Part shown: piece by piece, positions 10,928 through 22,439 of the stretch
Layout: each line of letters opens with the position of its first letter
Position numbering within the stretch: the stretch's first letter is position 1
DNA from: Buddleja alternifolia
Lineage: Eukaryota > Streptophyta > Magnoliopsida > Lamiales > Scrophulariaceae
Reading direction: 5' to 3'
Assembly (NCBI GenBank): GCA_019426215.1
Contig: CM033394.1
Coordinates: 24,014,195 to 24,078,194 of the forward strand
Length of the DNA: 64,000 bases
Program-made: the position numbers and the translations under genes
Notes under the pieces: generated by a model
Seen by the model: the letters and a program-made list of their open reading frames with translations, nothing else
Databases searched by the model: none
Told to the model about the DNA's origin: nothing

Positions 10928-11200
10928 TTAGTTGATAGTAATATTGTTATTATTAGTTGCTTATTATTTATTAGTTTCCTTAATTAGCAGAGTCCTAGTT
11001 ATTAATTATTAGTTCCTTAATTAGCAGAGTCCTATTTTGGGTAGGAGATGAGAGTAGTCATATATAATCTTTGTTAGGTTTAATTCTGGGTTTTATCAAA
11101 GGATTGATCACGGACTAGACTTGGCTGGGCAAGAAGTTATTCTTGTTAATTTATTGCATATTCAATTTATAATTCAATCTATATTTTCCATCACTCATCA
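10792..11200 (+). repeat. 3' LTR of gypsy element
   Basis: 409 bp, same length as the 5' LTR. By eye it differs at 6 positions, 5 of them transitions. Its right flank is GAGTA, matching the left target site. Confidence 0.95.
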
Positions 11201-11205
11201 GAGTA

Positions 11206-12538
11206 ATTAACTAGAATTTGCAGTTGCTTCACGACATGGTACACAATAATATTCCTGTGATGGCAAACCAATCAGGGAATAAAAAGGAGATCCTAATAAA
11301 GCTGCCTAAAGTATACTTATTTTTGCAGGCTTAAAGAAAGGAAATGGATTAAATAATGGAGGGAACAGAATAGAAAGAGTTGAGATTAACTTAAAGTAAA
11401 TGCCCTATGAATTTGCAACTACCACTAAAAATAAGTGGAAAATGTAGGCATAATTCGAGTAATTCTGTGTCCAGAATTCAATGGTCTGAAATTATATTTA
11501 TCTCTTTCACATAAATATATGTAGAAACCACACACGATACAGGTTTCAGACACTAGGACTAATGAACTACGATTTCACTTGCACCCGTGAAAGAAAGGAG
11601 ATTATTATTTATTCTATAATCCAAATTTGCTAATGGGCAAAAGTTGAACAAGCTGTGGACTAAACCAAACTCTAAAAGGGCAATCCGGATCCTCTATTGT
11701 AAATGGTGTTACATCTCCTATTGCATTCACCTTTACAGATGACAAGTGTATAAAATTCAAATCACTTATATACTTAAGGAAAAGATTTATACACTTGTCA
11801 TGCATAAAATAAATGTAATAGAAGATGCAACACCATTTTACAATAGAGGATCTTGTGTGCTAAAAGGGATAGTTAGAGTTCTCTTATTGTATCAAAAAAT
11901 GTTACTTTAGTGTTCTTAGAGGTAAAGGATTTGGAGATCAACTTCCAAGACCATGAGTAAATAAAATGCTTCTTAGAGGATATTTTGCTCATTAATCTCC
12001 ACATTGCTAGTCACGAAGAACTCCACTCTCCTGCACACTTCCAAGCAGACACATGCAGATGATGAGAGAGAAACTTTAATAGTCCTATAATTTGCAGAGT
12101 GAACAGAAAGATTACAGATCTGGAAGCAAAAATCAAGATCAACAAAAGTAGCTCACTTAACTGCACACTTGAGATTCTATTCATGCCCCATGACATGTCC
12201 AACGCACACATACATACATGCATACACATAGACACACATACATAAGAATCAATTTTCCCTGCAAAATATAAACAATATTATGTAGTGAAATGCAATATAT
12301 ATATATATATATATATAATATGCAAAATATAACAACAACAACATCCTACAATTGCCAATAAAGTTAATACAAAAAGTGATGGTATGTGGGCCTAATAATG
12401 AGAAAGAATTCATCAACTTCTCTCCAAAGCAGCTGCCCCTGAAAACTAGTCAAAAAAGACAAAATGGGTCTGAAATTTGGTTTTTGTCAATGGTTGATAT
12501 AAGGTTGGGCATGATCAGAAATTGAAACCTCCTCAACA
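11206..12538. other. intergenic, downstream of the zinc-finger gene
   Basis: No coding region is recognised apart from the foldback MITE listed separately. A (TA)n run lies at about 12294-12317. The part nearest 12538 should contain the 3' UTR of the minus-strand zinc-finger gene. Confidence 0.5.
11688..11852. mobile_element. foldback MITE, copy 1
   Basis: Almost the whole 165 bp folds on itself. GATCCTCTATTGTAAATGG on the left is matched by the reverse complement of the right end, and the centre has GACAAGTGTATAAA opposite TTTATACACTTGTC. A related copy is at 57434-57603. No transposase is encoded. Target duplication is not clear. Confidence 0.75.
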
Positions 12539-13255
12539 TTAATTGTTTTCACCTTCATCAAATTTAGAGGCCAAAAAATGTGATCTTTTGTGGCCTCCAA
12601 CAGCCTGAGCTGATGTAAAGATTTTTCCACAAAATGGGCAGTCATGCACTTGTGAGTAGTAGTAGTTGTTGTTCATTGATTTCTTCTTCTTCTTCTTCTT
12701 CTTATTAGTATGATTATAATGACTACTCCTATGGCTTCCCAATCCTTGAGATGACTTAAATAGTTTGTTACATTCCTCACATTTGTAAACTTTTCGACTC
12801 ATTCTCAACTCAGTATCCCACACATCCTTTGAAAGCATAATCAGACACAAAGCAACCTCTTCTTCCGTACTAAATACTACTGAACAACCCCCCAATGACG
12901 AACTGGGCTTTCCTCTCTTGATAACTTGTTCATCTTCAAAACTCATTAGCTTTAAAGCCTTGTTTAACCGAGTTGACTCAGACTCATGAACTGAAGCAGC
13001 AGCATTAAAGATGTTGGGATCTATATCTACCAACCTCATACACTTGTTCTTTCTCTTCTGCTTAGACCCATAAGAAGAAGAAGAAGAAGAAATAGATACC
13101 AAAGGTGGTTTCCAAGTTGACTCGTCAGTAGTGAGTTGTTGATGATATAGTGAGTTGGGTGGGAGAGGCAGGGCGGCATAGTGGGACCTCATGTGACCAC
13201 CCAAGGCCTTCCCATTACTGAATTTCTTCAAACAAAGCTTACACTCCATGCTCAA
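12539..13255 (-). CDS. ZAT-like C2H2 zinc-finger transcription factor
   Basis: Intronless 238-residue protein with three plant-type C2H2 fingers. Finger 1 is at residues 5-25 with KALGGH. Finger 2 (159-179) carries QGLGSH. Finger 3 (206-226) carries QAVGGH. An isolated first finger and two C-terminal ones is the layout of the ZAT1/ZAT4/ZAT9 group of nuclear stress and development regulators. Other family marks are a basic stretch KQKRKNKCMR (66-75), a likely nuclear signal, and EEEVALCLIMLSKDVW (131-146), the hydrophobic motif of this group. A Lys-rich run (about 185-192) comes from a CTT microsatellite. Finger 2 departs from the usual QALGGH. No DLN-type EAR repressor motif is visible at the C-terminus, where the protein ends 12 residues after finger 3. 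The start chosen is the only one that places finger 1 at the N-terminus. Confidence 0.92.
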   Translation of the reverse strand: MSMECKLCLKKFSNGKALGGHMRSHYAALPLPPNSLYHQQLTTDESTWKPPLVSISSSSSSYGSKQKRKNKCMRLVDIDPNIFNAAASVHESESTRLNKALKLMSFEDEQVIKRGKPSSSLGGCSVVFSTEEEVALCLIMLSKDVWDTELRMSRKVYKCEECNKLFKSSQGLGSHRSSHYNHTNKKKKKKKKSMNNNYYYSQVHDCPFCGKIFTSAQAVGGHKRSHFLASKFDEGENN

Positions 13256-13355
13256 AGATCACACCTTTTTTTTGGGTTACCTATCTCATAATAATATAAT
13301 CTCACTCTTTTGGATGTATGTATGTATACGAATGTAGTGGGGGCTGTTTCTGAAA

Positions 13356-13360
<5 letters not shown>

Positions 13361-13388
<28 letters not shown>
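13361..13388. repeat. (CT)n tract upstream of the zinc-finger gene
   Basis: A CT run about 105-135 bp upstream of the minus-strand start codon, hence GA on the template of the gene. Such tracts are common in plant 5' UTRs and can bind BPC/GAGA-type factors. Regulatory function here is inference. Confidence 0.7.
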
Positions 13389-13392
<4 letters not shown>

Positions 13393-13611
13393 GTACAAGC
13401 TTTGCTTTCGGGGATAAGTACATATGGTACAGAGGGAGGGGAGGAGAGAGGGGGGCTAATGGTAATGGAGTAGGTGACAAGCATTCCTCCACCGAAAGCC
13501 ACAGACTACCCAAAGTGTGGAATTTTACTGTACAAATACTACTCAACGCACAATTGTGTATTATATGGAATCAATTGTATGTATGTATATACTTTGTTTT
13601 ATTTATTTGTA

Positions 13612-13870
13612 AGGGGAAATTATGGACAGACCCCCGCACAATGTAAAATGAAATTGCCAAAACTCCCTCACTAATTGAAAATTATCAACATACCCTTTCA
13701 AAGGGTTTATTTATAAGATTCATAAGAACAAAATTGTAATAACTTTTAAATACACAAGGGTGCAATAGTAAAAAAATTTAAATAAAGAAGAATTTATGTA
13801 ATTTTCAATAAATGAGGGAGTTTTGAATAATTGCACAATGAAACTACCCGATGTGGACCAAACCCATCCC
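13612..13870. mobile_element. MITE-like inverted repeat
   Basis: The left part (CAAAACTCCCTCACTAATTG and flanks) and the right part (CAATAAATGAGGGAGTTTTG) are inverted copies around an AT-rich core. The outer edges are too diverged to fix exact ends or a target duplication. It lies about 360 bp upstream of the zinc-finger start codon. Confidence 0.5.
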
Positions 13871-14371
13871 ATATCATGGCCACATTCAAAACGATGTCGT
13901 TGGAAACCTCATATACACAAAACAATGTCGTTTTGTTTGTCCTGCACAATAAACAAAAAGCAAAAATGAATTAACGAACGACAAAAAAAATTACTGTAGA
14001 TTTAGGCATTATCTCTCATAGAAAGTAGTAATATTTTAAACTTATTGTATTTACTGTATTACATATATAAATGATTGTATTTACTAAATTTTAGAGATTA
14101 CTCTATTTTTATATATTAATTTCAAAAATTACTGTCTTAGATATGTAGTTTTTTTTTTACTGTATTAAAAAAATTACATCTATACTAATTTATTAGATTT
14201 ACTGTTTTTTAATTATAATCCGTAATGAATATAAAAATAGATCTATTGAATTTCTATATTTATATTTACAAACAAAATATACAATTATATATATTTTTAT
14301 ATTAAAACATACTCTAATATATTTTTATATAATTGATCGGGTGCAAATTTATATATTTTAGAGCCTCATAT
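13871..14371. other. AT-rich spacer
   Basis: No gene seen. Repeated TTTACTGTATT-like phrases give it a degenerate, repeat-derived look. Confidence 0.5.
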
Positions 14372-15713
14372 TGATGTGATTTATATTGATTTATGCATGA
14401 TTTATACCACATATGCGTTTAATTTGTGTGCTTATTGAGTAAAGGTGGAAAATCACTGCAATCGAGGAATAAAGCACGAAAACTCAGAGTTTCTGTATAT
14501 TTAGAGGCCGAATTTGAGAAAGTTTCCTTCAACAAAGTTGTAGATCTCTGTGTTAGCTTCACTTGGGAACTTGAATCATCCAAATCGGAGGTCCGTGGAG
14601 AAATTTATAAAGGAAACAAAATTTCTGTGCTGAAATACAAGAAAAAGGCTAAGTTCTTACAGTGGCGCCCCAGTGCCACTTCATCCACGCCAGTGCATGG
14701 ATTGATCCACACATGTGTGTAGCATGATGCACGCCTGGGCGTCGGAACCCCTGTTTTTGAGCCTTATAAATACAAACTCAAGGGGAATGAGAAAAAGCTT
14801 TTGGGGGGTTCGGTTTTTAGGCCCTTTGGGACTAAAACTAGTCATATACATCATATTTTGGAGGACAAGAAGGAAGAAGGGCAAGGAATTGAAGCTTCCA
14901 ACTTGATTTCATCATCAACCAAGTATATTAGGGAGTTTTTCATTGCTTTCATTATATATTTGTCTATGAATATATACATGTTTGCTTTAGATTTTCTTGT
15001 ACCATTGATTATGAACTAGATCTATAAGACTAAGGACATGTGAAGTATTTATATAATATTTGTTTGTTTGAATCAATTCATGTGTTGCTATGTGTTGTGA
15101 ATTTGTATTTATTCTACTTACATGTGCTTGATTACCATGTGTTCGATAAATTGCTTAGGTGAATATATCGAGAGAAAATTGATCTAGGGTGCATGAGATT
15201 CACAACATAATCCGATAACAATGAGGAATTGCCCGTTAAGTGACAAACTGTAGAGATTCCCAGATGCAATTAGCCGAATTAATTCGGGAAAATTCTAGAG
15301 CTTGAATGCATGATTGTTGGTTAGATTCTCAGATAGAGATATTTTGGGGACCGTCAATTAATCATAGGATTATTATTGTCGAGACATCGGGTAGTAATTA
15401 TAAAAGGGTTTTTCCACCATAGTAATATAGGTCTAATGATTCGACAACTTACGTTATAAAGATATTGTATCAAATTGAGCCCTAACATGCGCCTTAGTCG
15501 TCTTTAACACTTGAAGTTTCAATCAGTCGTTTATTCTCACTTTTGTTCTTTGCACGTTCATTCCATCTCAACCTTTACTTTAAGTGTTTACTTACAAAGT
15601 CTAAAACTAAAATACAAGTCCCTGTGGTTCGACATCCAGACTTAATTGTCCACTTTATTACTACACACGACCAGTCCACTTGTTGTGAAAACACGTGAGG
15701 TTCTAGCGTGTCA
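14372..15713 (+). repeat. LTR of a Tat/Ogre-like Ty3/gypsy element, truncated after the LTR
   Basis: It begins TGATGTGATTTATATTG and ends GTTCTAGCGTGTCA, followed by AGTTTTTGG and then unrelated sequence. In plant Tat/Ogre elements the LTR end is followed by a TTTTTGGCGCC primer-site region, and the penultimate part reads CCTGTGGTTCGACATCC as here. So this is a whole LTR plus the first bases of the leader, cut off at about 15722. No target duplication can be matched. Confidence 0.6.
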
Positions 15714-15762
15714 AGTTTTTGGTATATGTTACATATAATTATTTTACTTATAGAAGTACTTT

Positions 15763-16370
15763 GGGAAAAATACTAAAACCTCCCTAAAATAAACATTTGT
15801 ATCCAAAAAATCTATAAAAATATTTTTCAATTCAAAAAGTCATTTCCACCAACTTTTCATTCTAAAACCACCAAAATTAGGGTCAATAAATTTATGGACT
15901 TAATCATCCTTAGTCTTCTAGATTAAAAATTAATCACTTAGTTGTAGTTTCGTATAGAAAATTATTTATTTAGAATATTTATATTGATAATGGAACTAAC
16001 TAATTTTTATCTTGAATTTTTCAGATTTTTAAAATCTTTTTAAAAATATATTTTTAGATAATTTCTGTATTAAAATAAAAATAATTTATGTAAAAATGTT
16101 TAAAATATTTAATATTTAATATTAAAATCAATATTATACGATTGATCAATTTGAAAAATTTAATAGAAAAAAAATCTAATAAAAAAAAATCAATAAATCA
16201 ATTCTTAACTTAATAAATAAATGGTAAATTTAGTCCAAAACTTTGTTAATATTAATTTTTGGGTTTTTTGGAATGAAATGTTTGTAAAATCAGTTATTGA
16301 GATTGAAAAATATTTGCATGGATTTTTTGGATACAAAAATTTATTTTAGGGAGTTTTTAGTAATTTTCCC
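15763..16370. mobile_element. Mutator-like MITE with 9-bp target duplication
   Basis: 608 bp bounded by inverted repeats. The left end reads GGGAAAAATACTAAAACC. The right end, reverse-complemented, reads GGGAAAATTACTAAAAAC. Similarity extends about 80 bp inward to TATCCAAAAAATC. AAGTACTTT flanks both sides (15754-15762, 16371-16379). Nine-base duplications and long inverted repeats are the mark of Mutator-type elements. No transposase is encoded. A decayed relative lies in the AIM24 intron at about 61355-61985. Confidence 0.85.
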
Positions 16371-16472
16371 AAGTACTTTTTTTAATAGATAGATATATCT
16401 AACCAAACTATTATTTTTAATTTATATATAAATACATTTATATTATATTACTATTGACGATCAACATATATC

Positions 16473-18108
16473 TGTTGGGAATGCTGGTATCATGCGCAAC
16501 GGAAAATAAACATATCCGGATTCCCAAAAACCAAGATCAATTTGTGAATTTTCGTTGATTTTAACATAAAATGAAAAACAAGAAAAACTTACCTTTTGCG
16601 TGTTCTATTAATCCTCGCAAATCTTTAACGGTCCACTTGTTCAGTCTCTAGATCATCACGCAAGAACGAACTTTTGGAAATCTTCATCATTATTTTCCGA
16701 GGCGGCTAGACAGAGATAATATGAATATTTTTTGTCTTGTATTTTGGTGGAGGATTTCACATAAAGTGAATTGTATGAATTAATTCATTCTCTAGGGCTT
16801 GTGTTGGAGGGTTAAATAATCCTCCAACTTAAGCCCATGATCACACGCCTTAAAGGTCTGTTGGACGCCCCATGTGGGCTAAATTGACCCAGTCAATTTA
16901 GTCCACTTAATTTAATTATATTACATTTAATCTAATTAAATAAATATACATTAAATGAATATTTCAATTTAAATATTTAGTTAACCCAATTAATTAACTA
17001 TTTAAATTAAATAATTTAATTTACCATTGTTTAATCAACCAATTAAATTAGTTCGTCCAATTAATTAATTCGTCCTACCATAGGACAAATTACCAAAATA
17101 CCATCCAAATACAAAACTCAATTTTCGGTCTATTCCTTTATAGCGCGACTCTCTAGGTTGGTCTCGATTGACAATGGGAGGATACCAAAGGATATGGGTG
17201 ACACCTAGCTAGTACCATGGCCCCACATCGTAGCCCAACTGAGTACAAATAACTATGTCATTACGAACCTCTAGATTATGAATATTGTATCAGTATAAGC
17301 CATTCACTGACGTATCCCGATCGAGTGAGAGTCATGGAATTTCAAACTCACAGGACTCGATCCAATACTAAGAATCATGAGATTATAGAACTACCCTCTG
17401 TGTCAAACATGAGTTAGTTCATGAGCTCTGGCTAGAGACTTTAATCTCATTTACCGATGACCACATAGGATACTTCTCGTTTACTTTCGAGACAATGAAT
17501 TCCTTCTTGCTAATCAATTAAGACTGCTACTTGCCCATCAAGCCGCACTTCGAGGTTGACCCTACCAACGGGTAAATTGGATTTAACTACTCTAATGACA
17601 GACTTGACGTCACAAGCACATCTTCAACGTGATTACTCAGGTCTAAGGCTCACGCATACTATCATAATCAGTAATCCAATCATTGACAGTCAATGAGTAA
17701 AAACCCATGTGATTGGATTACTACGTGTCGTGTTCGAATACATTAATCCCATCAATGTATCTATGACACAAACTCCCACTATCCCATAGTGTTCGACTGA
17801 CACTCCCTGTCAGAGCATGTGTCATACAAGTCCTCACGAATCTCAATGCCCGATTGAGATTCTCCGACTTGCGAACCATTTAAGTGATCAAGTATCAAAC
17901 TTTCAGGTGCCTATCTCCTTAACTACTATAAGGAGTGGAAGGTCTGCCTTGATTCACATGGACTTATTATTCATTCAAGTCTTATAAATGCCATTAAGAC
18001 TTATACTAACAATATACTAAATGCCTTTCTTTAATTAAGGGTTGTATTATATAAACTAGTGCCTCATATTCTAATTTCCTTGTTGGCATCGAAGTCACTT
18101 TCCCAACA
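16473..18108 (-). mobile_element. solo copia LTR
   Basis: 1636 bp, starting TGTTGGGAATG and ending TTCCCAACA, flanked by the target duplication ATATC (16468-16472 and 18109-18113). The sequence read on the minus strand is collinear with the LTRs at 50930 and 52830, so orientation is minus. A lone LTR with matching target sites is the product of LTR-LTR recombination that removed the interior. Confidence 0.92.
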
Positions 18109-18113
18109 ATATC

Positions 18114-18766
18114 TATGTTTAAAACCAAAGTATAATGTCAAGTTGCTTGTTGTCTTAAGTGGTTGAGAGTCATGTTATCTCCTTTTCCACCTTGAGCATA
18201 AATTGGCATATCAAGTCATCAAATGTTCCTCCAAAATAAAAAATCCTCAATTTGGGCCCTCACATGACACGGACACCCAATTTTCCTGACAAATTGAGCT
18301 CATTCGGCAAAAGTAAGACTTAATGTGCCAATTTCTAAAAGTTAAAGGGATATTTTTGCTAGTAGCATATTTTAGAGGAATAAAAACGAAAACATGTATT
18401 GATGTGGTATGCACTTGCTTTTTTGCACATCGGACGCCTTTTGGTCAGAAACTCACAAGTTTGTCCTTCAAAGCGTCTCGTTATGAAGAGGAGAGCCTAA
18501 GACTTATAATTATGTCAAATCCCTCATCTCAAATTTCATGCTCATCATGTATATATACATAACAAAAAGTGCAATTTTCCCAATTGAAAAATGTGGATAG
18601 AATATTAGTCAACTAGATGCATTAAAATCCCAGTTTTATGCATTTGGGCCAAACCGCAGTAAAATCTGAAATACCATGGAAAAAAGAAAAAAAAAAAAAA
18701 TATATATATATATACACACACTGGGTTCAGACATCATAAATTCATTATAGCAATAGTTATCCTTAA
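18114..18766. other. promoter-side spacer of the PPR gene
   Basis: No gene seen. An A-run merging into TA and CA repeats (about 18680-18722) lies 45-90 bp before the start codon. The proximal promoter of the PPR gene should be here, but no clear TATA box can be separated from the simple repeat. Confidence 0.4.
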
Positions 18767-20566
18767 ATGCTGCCCCCTTTGTCAGTAAAGTCAAAATACA
18801 CAAGAGTGGCAAAAAGACAAAACCTTTTTCCACAGCTGATTAGCAGAAATTATAAAGATGATACAGTTGAAAGAGAGTCCATTACATTTACATGGACCCG
18901 TCTCGTATCATACATCGCTTCAGGCGGCAAAATTTCAGAGATAGGCTTAACAAAAGCCTCTCAACTATTTAACTCTGGTTCTAAGCCAGATGCCCGTACT
19001 CTAGTCCATTTAACCCGTGCTTTTACTAATACTGGTCTGTTTTCACATGGCCAACAGCTTCATTCCCACATTCTGAAATCTGGGTTCAATCATAACGCCT
19101 TCGTCTCCACGGCTTTAATCAATTTCTATGTGAAGTTTGAGCTTCTGCATGATGCCCACCATCTGTTCGTTCAAATTCCTGACCCAAGTGTAGTTTCATG
19201 GAATTCTTTGATTTCAGGGTATGTTCATTCTGGGCAGTTTCGAAAAGCTTTGAAATTGTTCATTCAGCTCGAAAAATCGAGTCTTTTTGCAGATTCATAT
19301 TCATTTACTGCTGCTTTATGTGCATGTGGACACATAGGTTTAGTTCAAGTGGGAAAGTCTGTGCACTCCAAAATTGTGAAATATGGTGCAGAGTCCAGTG
19401 TTTTTGTTTCCAATTGCTTGATTGACATGTATGGGAAGTGCGGTTACGCCACAGAGGCAATGCAGGTCTTTCAATGTATGATTGAAAAGGATGTTATTTC
19501 CTGGAATTCTGTTATTGCTGCAAATGCTAGGAATGGGAAGCTTGAACAAGCATTCCGTATTCTAAATCAAATGCCAGATCCTGACACAATCTCATATAAT
19601 GAACTTATTGATGGCATTGCACGGTTTGGATTCATAGAAGATGCTATTGCTGTGTTATCAAAAATGCCAAATCCAAATTCGTCTTCTTGGAATTCAATAA
19701 TAACAGGGTATGCAAACAGAGGCAAGGGCAGAGGCAGAGAAGCTCTGGGTTTTTTCCACAAAATGCATTTGAATGGTGTTCATATGGACGAATTCACATT
19801 TTCAAGTATTTTGAGTGGCATTGCAAGTTTATCAGCTATTACATGGGGGAGCTTGATTCATTGTTGTGTTTTGAAGAGTGGTTTAGACGGACATGTTGTT
19901 GTCGGGAGTGCTCTTATTGACATGTATTTCAAATGTGGGCACATAGTGAAAGCCGAAAGATTATTTCAATCACTGCCAGAAAAGAATGTGGTTACTTGGA
20001 ACTCGGTGATATCTGGATATGCGCACAATGGCAATTCCAAAAAGGTAATTGAGCTGTTTGAGCAATTGAAAAGAATGAAAGATTTAGAGCCGGATGAAAT
20101 TACTTTTCTCAATGTTCTATCAGCATGTTGGCATGGTAGGGCCCCTTTAAAGGTTGCGTATCATCACTTGGAAACTATGATCAATTACTATTATATTGAT
20201 CCCATGCCGGAGCATTGTTCTTTTATGATAAGGCTGATGGGACAAGAAGGGGACGTAAGCAAGGCAAAGGAGATGATTAATGAACTTGGATTTGGTTACT
20301 GTGGAATGGTTTGGAAGACATTGCTTGGTGCTTGCGTGCATTGTGGGAATATAAAAGTTGCAAAGGTGGCTGCTAAAAAAGTGATAGATTTGGAGGGTGA
20401 TAGTGAGTTTGTTTACGTAATGATGTCTAATATTTATGCATCACATGGGAAATGGAAAGATGTGGATGAGATGAGGAAGATGATGAAGGAGAGGAATGTA
20501 AGGAAAGAAGCTGGTTGTAGTTGGATTGAAGTTCAAAATGTCACTCTACCATCTTCAATAATATGA
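18767..20566 (+). CDS. PLS-class pentatricopeptide repeat protein, At5g47460-like
   Basis: Intronless, 599 residues, as most plant PPR genes are. PPR units repeat from about residue 75 to the E region. Characteristic phrases are VSWNSLISGYVHSGQF, ALINFYVKF, CLIDMYGKCG, ISWNSVIAANARNGK, SYNELIDGIARFGF, SSWNSIITGYANRG and VVTWNSVISGYAHNG. The C-terminal part (about 500-590), with VWKTLLGACVHCGNI, FVYVMMSNIYASHGKW and EAGCSWIEVQN, is an E-type domain without a DYW tail. Such proteins bind organellar RNA and usually guide C-to-U editing, recruiting a DYW partner in trans. From memory the order and wording match Arabidopsis At5g47460. The N-terminus is rich in Arg/Lys/Ser, compatible with organelle targeting, but the target compartment is not certain. 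The start gives a plausible transit peptide; no upstream in-frame ATG is evident. Confidence 0.92.
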   Translation: MLPPLSVKSKYTRVAKRQNLFPQLISRNYKDDTVERESITFTWTRLVSYIASGGKISEIGLTKASQLFNSGSKPDARTLVHLTRAFTNTGLFSHGQQLHSHILKSGFNHNAFVSTALINFYVKFELLHDAHHLFVQIPDPSVVSWNSLISGYVHSGQFRKALKLFIQLEKSSLFADSYSFTAALCACGHIGLVQVGKSVHSKIVKYGAESSVFVSNCLIDMYGKCGYATEAMQVFQCMIEKDVISWNSVIAANARNGKLEQAFRILNQMPDPDTISYNELIDGIARFGFIEDAIAVLSKMPNPNSSSWNSIITGYANRGKGRGREALGFFHKMHLNGVHMDEFTFSSILSGIASLSAITWGSLIHCCVLKSGLDGHVVVGSALIDMYFKCGHIVKAERLFQSLPEKNVVTWNSVISGYAHNGNSKKVIELFEQLKRMKDLEPDEITFLNVLSACWHGRAPLKVAYHHLETMINYYYIDPMPEHCSFMIRLMGQEGDVSKAKEMINELGFGYCGMVWKTLLGACVHCGNIKVAKVAAKKVIDLEGDSEFVYVMMSNIYASHGKWKDVDEMRKMMKERNVRKEAGCSWIEVQNVTLPSSII

Positions 20567-20732
20567 AGCATATACATTTAATAGAAACTTGTTTTTGCGT
20601 GAGAACGTATCGATTACCAATCTAAAACCAGTCGAGTCTTCATGAAGGGGAAAAACTGTTGGGCTGATCTCATGTCATGGTGGGTTATGGTGGCTTTGTG
20701 GAATCGGAAAAATAACATATCCTTGCCTCACT

Positions 20733-20873
20733 ATGAAAGCCACTGCACCAGTAGTAAGTGATGCTGGATACAGAGTATTAGTTCCCAAGGCTGAAACAGG
20801 AGTCGATTCTGATCTCCTTCCAGTTAATGATCACCAAATCCTTGTGTCTTGGATTAGAGGAAAGCTGCTATAG
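20733..20873 (+). other. possible 46-codon ORF of unknown origin
   Basis: An ATG-to-TAG frame with even, protein-like composition, including YRVLVPKAETG and LLPVNDHQILVSWIRG. It has no simple-sequence bias, unlike nearby short frames. It could be a piece of a decayed gene or a short ORF in the 3' region of the PPR transcript. No family recognised. Confidence 0.25.
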
Positions 20874-22439
20874 TTTTGACTGGTTTAAAATAAGGAAAAT
20901 TACACAAAGACCCCCTAACTTATTGTGTAATTATTAAAACCTTCTCTCGCTTATTGGGAATTACCAACAAACCATAAAATGAGCTTATAAGGCTCGCTTG
21001 GTCGTACACAATTTTTTCAAATCAAACCTTATGTGAGCTCAACTTATTTTTAAGGAGCTTAGGAACTTGCAGGCTCGCTTCAAATTTGGGTGATCTTCTA
21101 ATCTCCTCGAAACATCTATCTATCTCCTCAAAACATCTATCTATCTATCTATATTATTTTATTTTATATTATATTTTATATTATTTATATTTATATTTAT
21201 ATTTATATATTATAAAAGTGCGAGTTGGTTTTTTGACATTTTTTATCTACCTAAAATATCCCTATATAATTTAATTTTTTATTGGCAAATGAGTCAAAAA
21301 AACAAATAACAAAAATAAAATCTAAGTATCTACAACTAAAAGATGCATAGTTACAATAGAACTCTACAATGAAATTAATAATAAAATAAATTTTGAAGAT
21401 CTACAATAAAATATGTACAATTATATTAGGACTATATAATTGAATAACATAAAATAATTTAATCAAATATTAGGTAGAATGAAAACTTTTTGGCATGTGT
21501 AGAAAAATATTCGATAAAACAAATGGCGCTAAAGTATTTCATAAGTTTAAGTAATTTTTCAATTGAAGTGAGAACAAAGACAAACATCTCAGCTTCATTC
21601 GAAAAATTGGTAACAATTGTTATTAATTAAGAAATTATGTCTTTATGCTCTTACGTTGCTCCAAAGAAGAAGACATGAATGGTATGTGTATTAACTAAAT
21701 CATGTGGTACACTTGTATTTCTTTATGTTTATATTTTATACATTATGCATGATTAACAATTTAACATAAACTTTAGCATAATAGTTTAAAAATTCAAAGA
21801 ATTCGTATATTTCCTACCAATAACTGCTTTTAAGCTATGCTCCATTCAATTGAGAACATTAGAGTTATAATAATTAATTTAGTGTTATCTATTTTTATTT
21901 ATTTACTATTATTATTATAATTAAAATCACAATTTGAAAAATCTATGTTTTAATAGCAAAAGAGTAAAAAAATAGACAATAAAAATAAATTTCAAATATC
22001 TACCACAATAAGATGTATAGTTATATTAGTATTCTATAATGTAATCACATTAAGATAATAATTAGATGTGTACTTACAAAAAAGCACTCCATTTATTCAT
22101 CAAAAGAAAAGAAAAAAATAAAACAAGGTTTAATCTGCATTGACAAATTTACAATACAAATACTCATACATGCCACAGGGCTTATATCATCGTTTATATC
22201 TTAATTTTTAATTGATTGTATGAATATTATATGGGCTGAGAAAGTTGAGTATCATTTAAACAATATATAAAAGATAGCTTATAAAAATTCTTTTTTAGTA
22301 AATTGACCACCTGTATTAATATATCACGAATATCAACCAGCAATCAATATTTAACAATCGATAAATTTAACAACTACTACGAATCAATAAAGAACAACCA
22401 AGAAATTAGTGGAAGACCATCGCGTTGTTGGTGAGAGGA
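20874..22439. other. AT-rich intergenic region
   Basis: No gene seen. At 20895-20925, GGAAAATTACACAAAGACCC followed by CCTAACTTATT is the end sequence of a common plant MITE type, but no right end is visible. A CTAT microsatellite and repeated TTTATATTTATA runs lie at 21110-21215. Confidence 0.45.

Larger units (their letters stand above)
5811..11200 (+). mobile_element. complete Ty3/gypsy chromovirus (probably Reina-like), inactivated
   Basis: Two 409-bp LTRs (5811-6219 and 10792-11200) begin TGATG and end CATCA. They are flanked by the 5-bp target duplication GAGTA (5806-5810, 11201-11205). One polyprotein frame runs from 6260 to 10927 in the order gag, zinc knuckle, protease, reverse transcriptase, RNase H, integrase, chromodomain, as in chromoviruses. 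The compact 5.4-kb size and short LTRs suggest the Reina lineage, which is an inference. I count 6 differences between the LTRs, so the insertion is fairly recent. Five in-frame stops and lost catalytic residues make this copy dead. It lies between an inverted-duplication arm and the zinc-finger gene. Confidence 0.95.
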
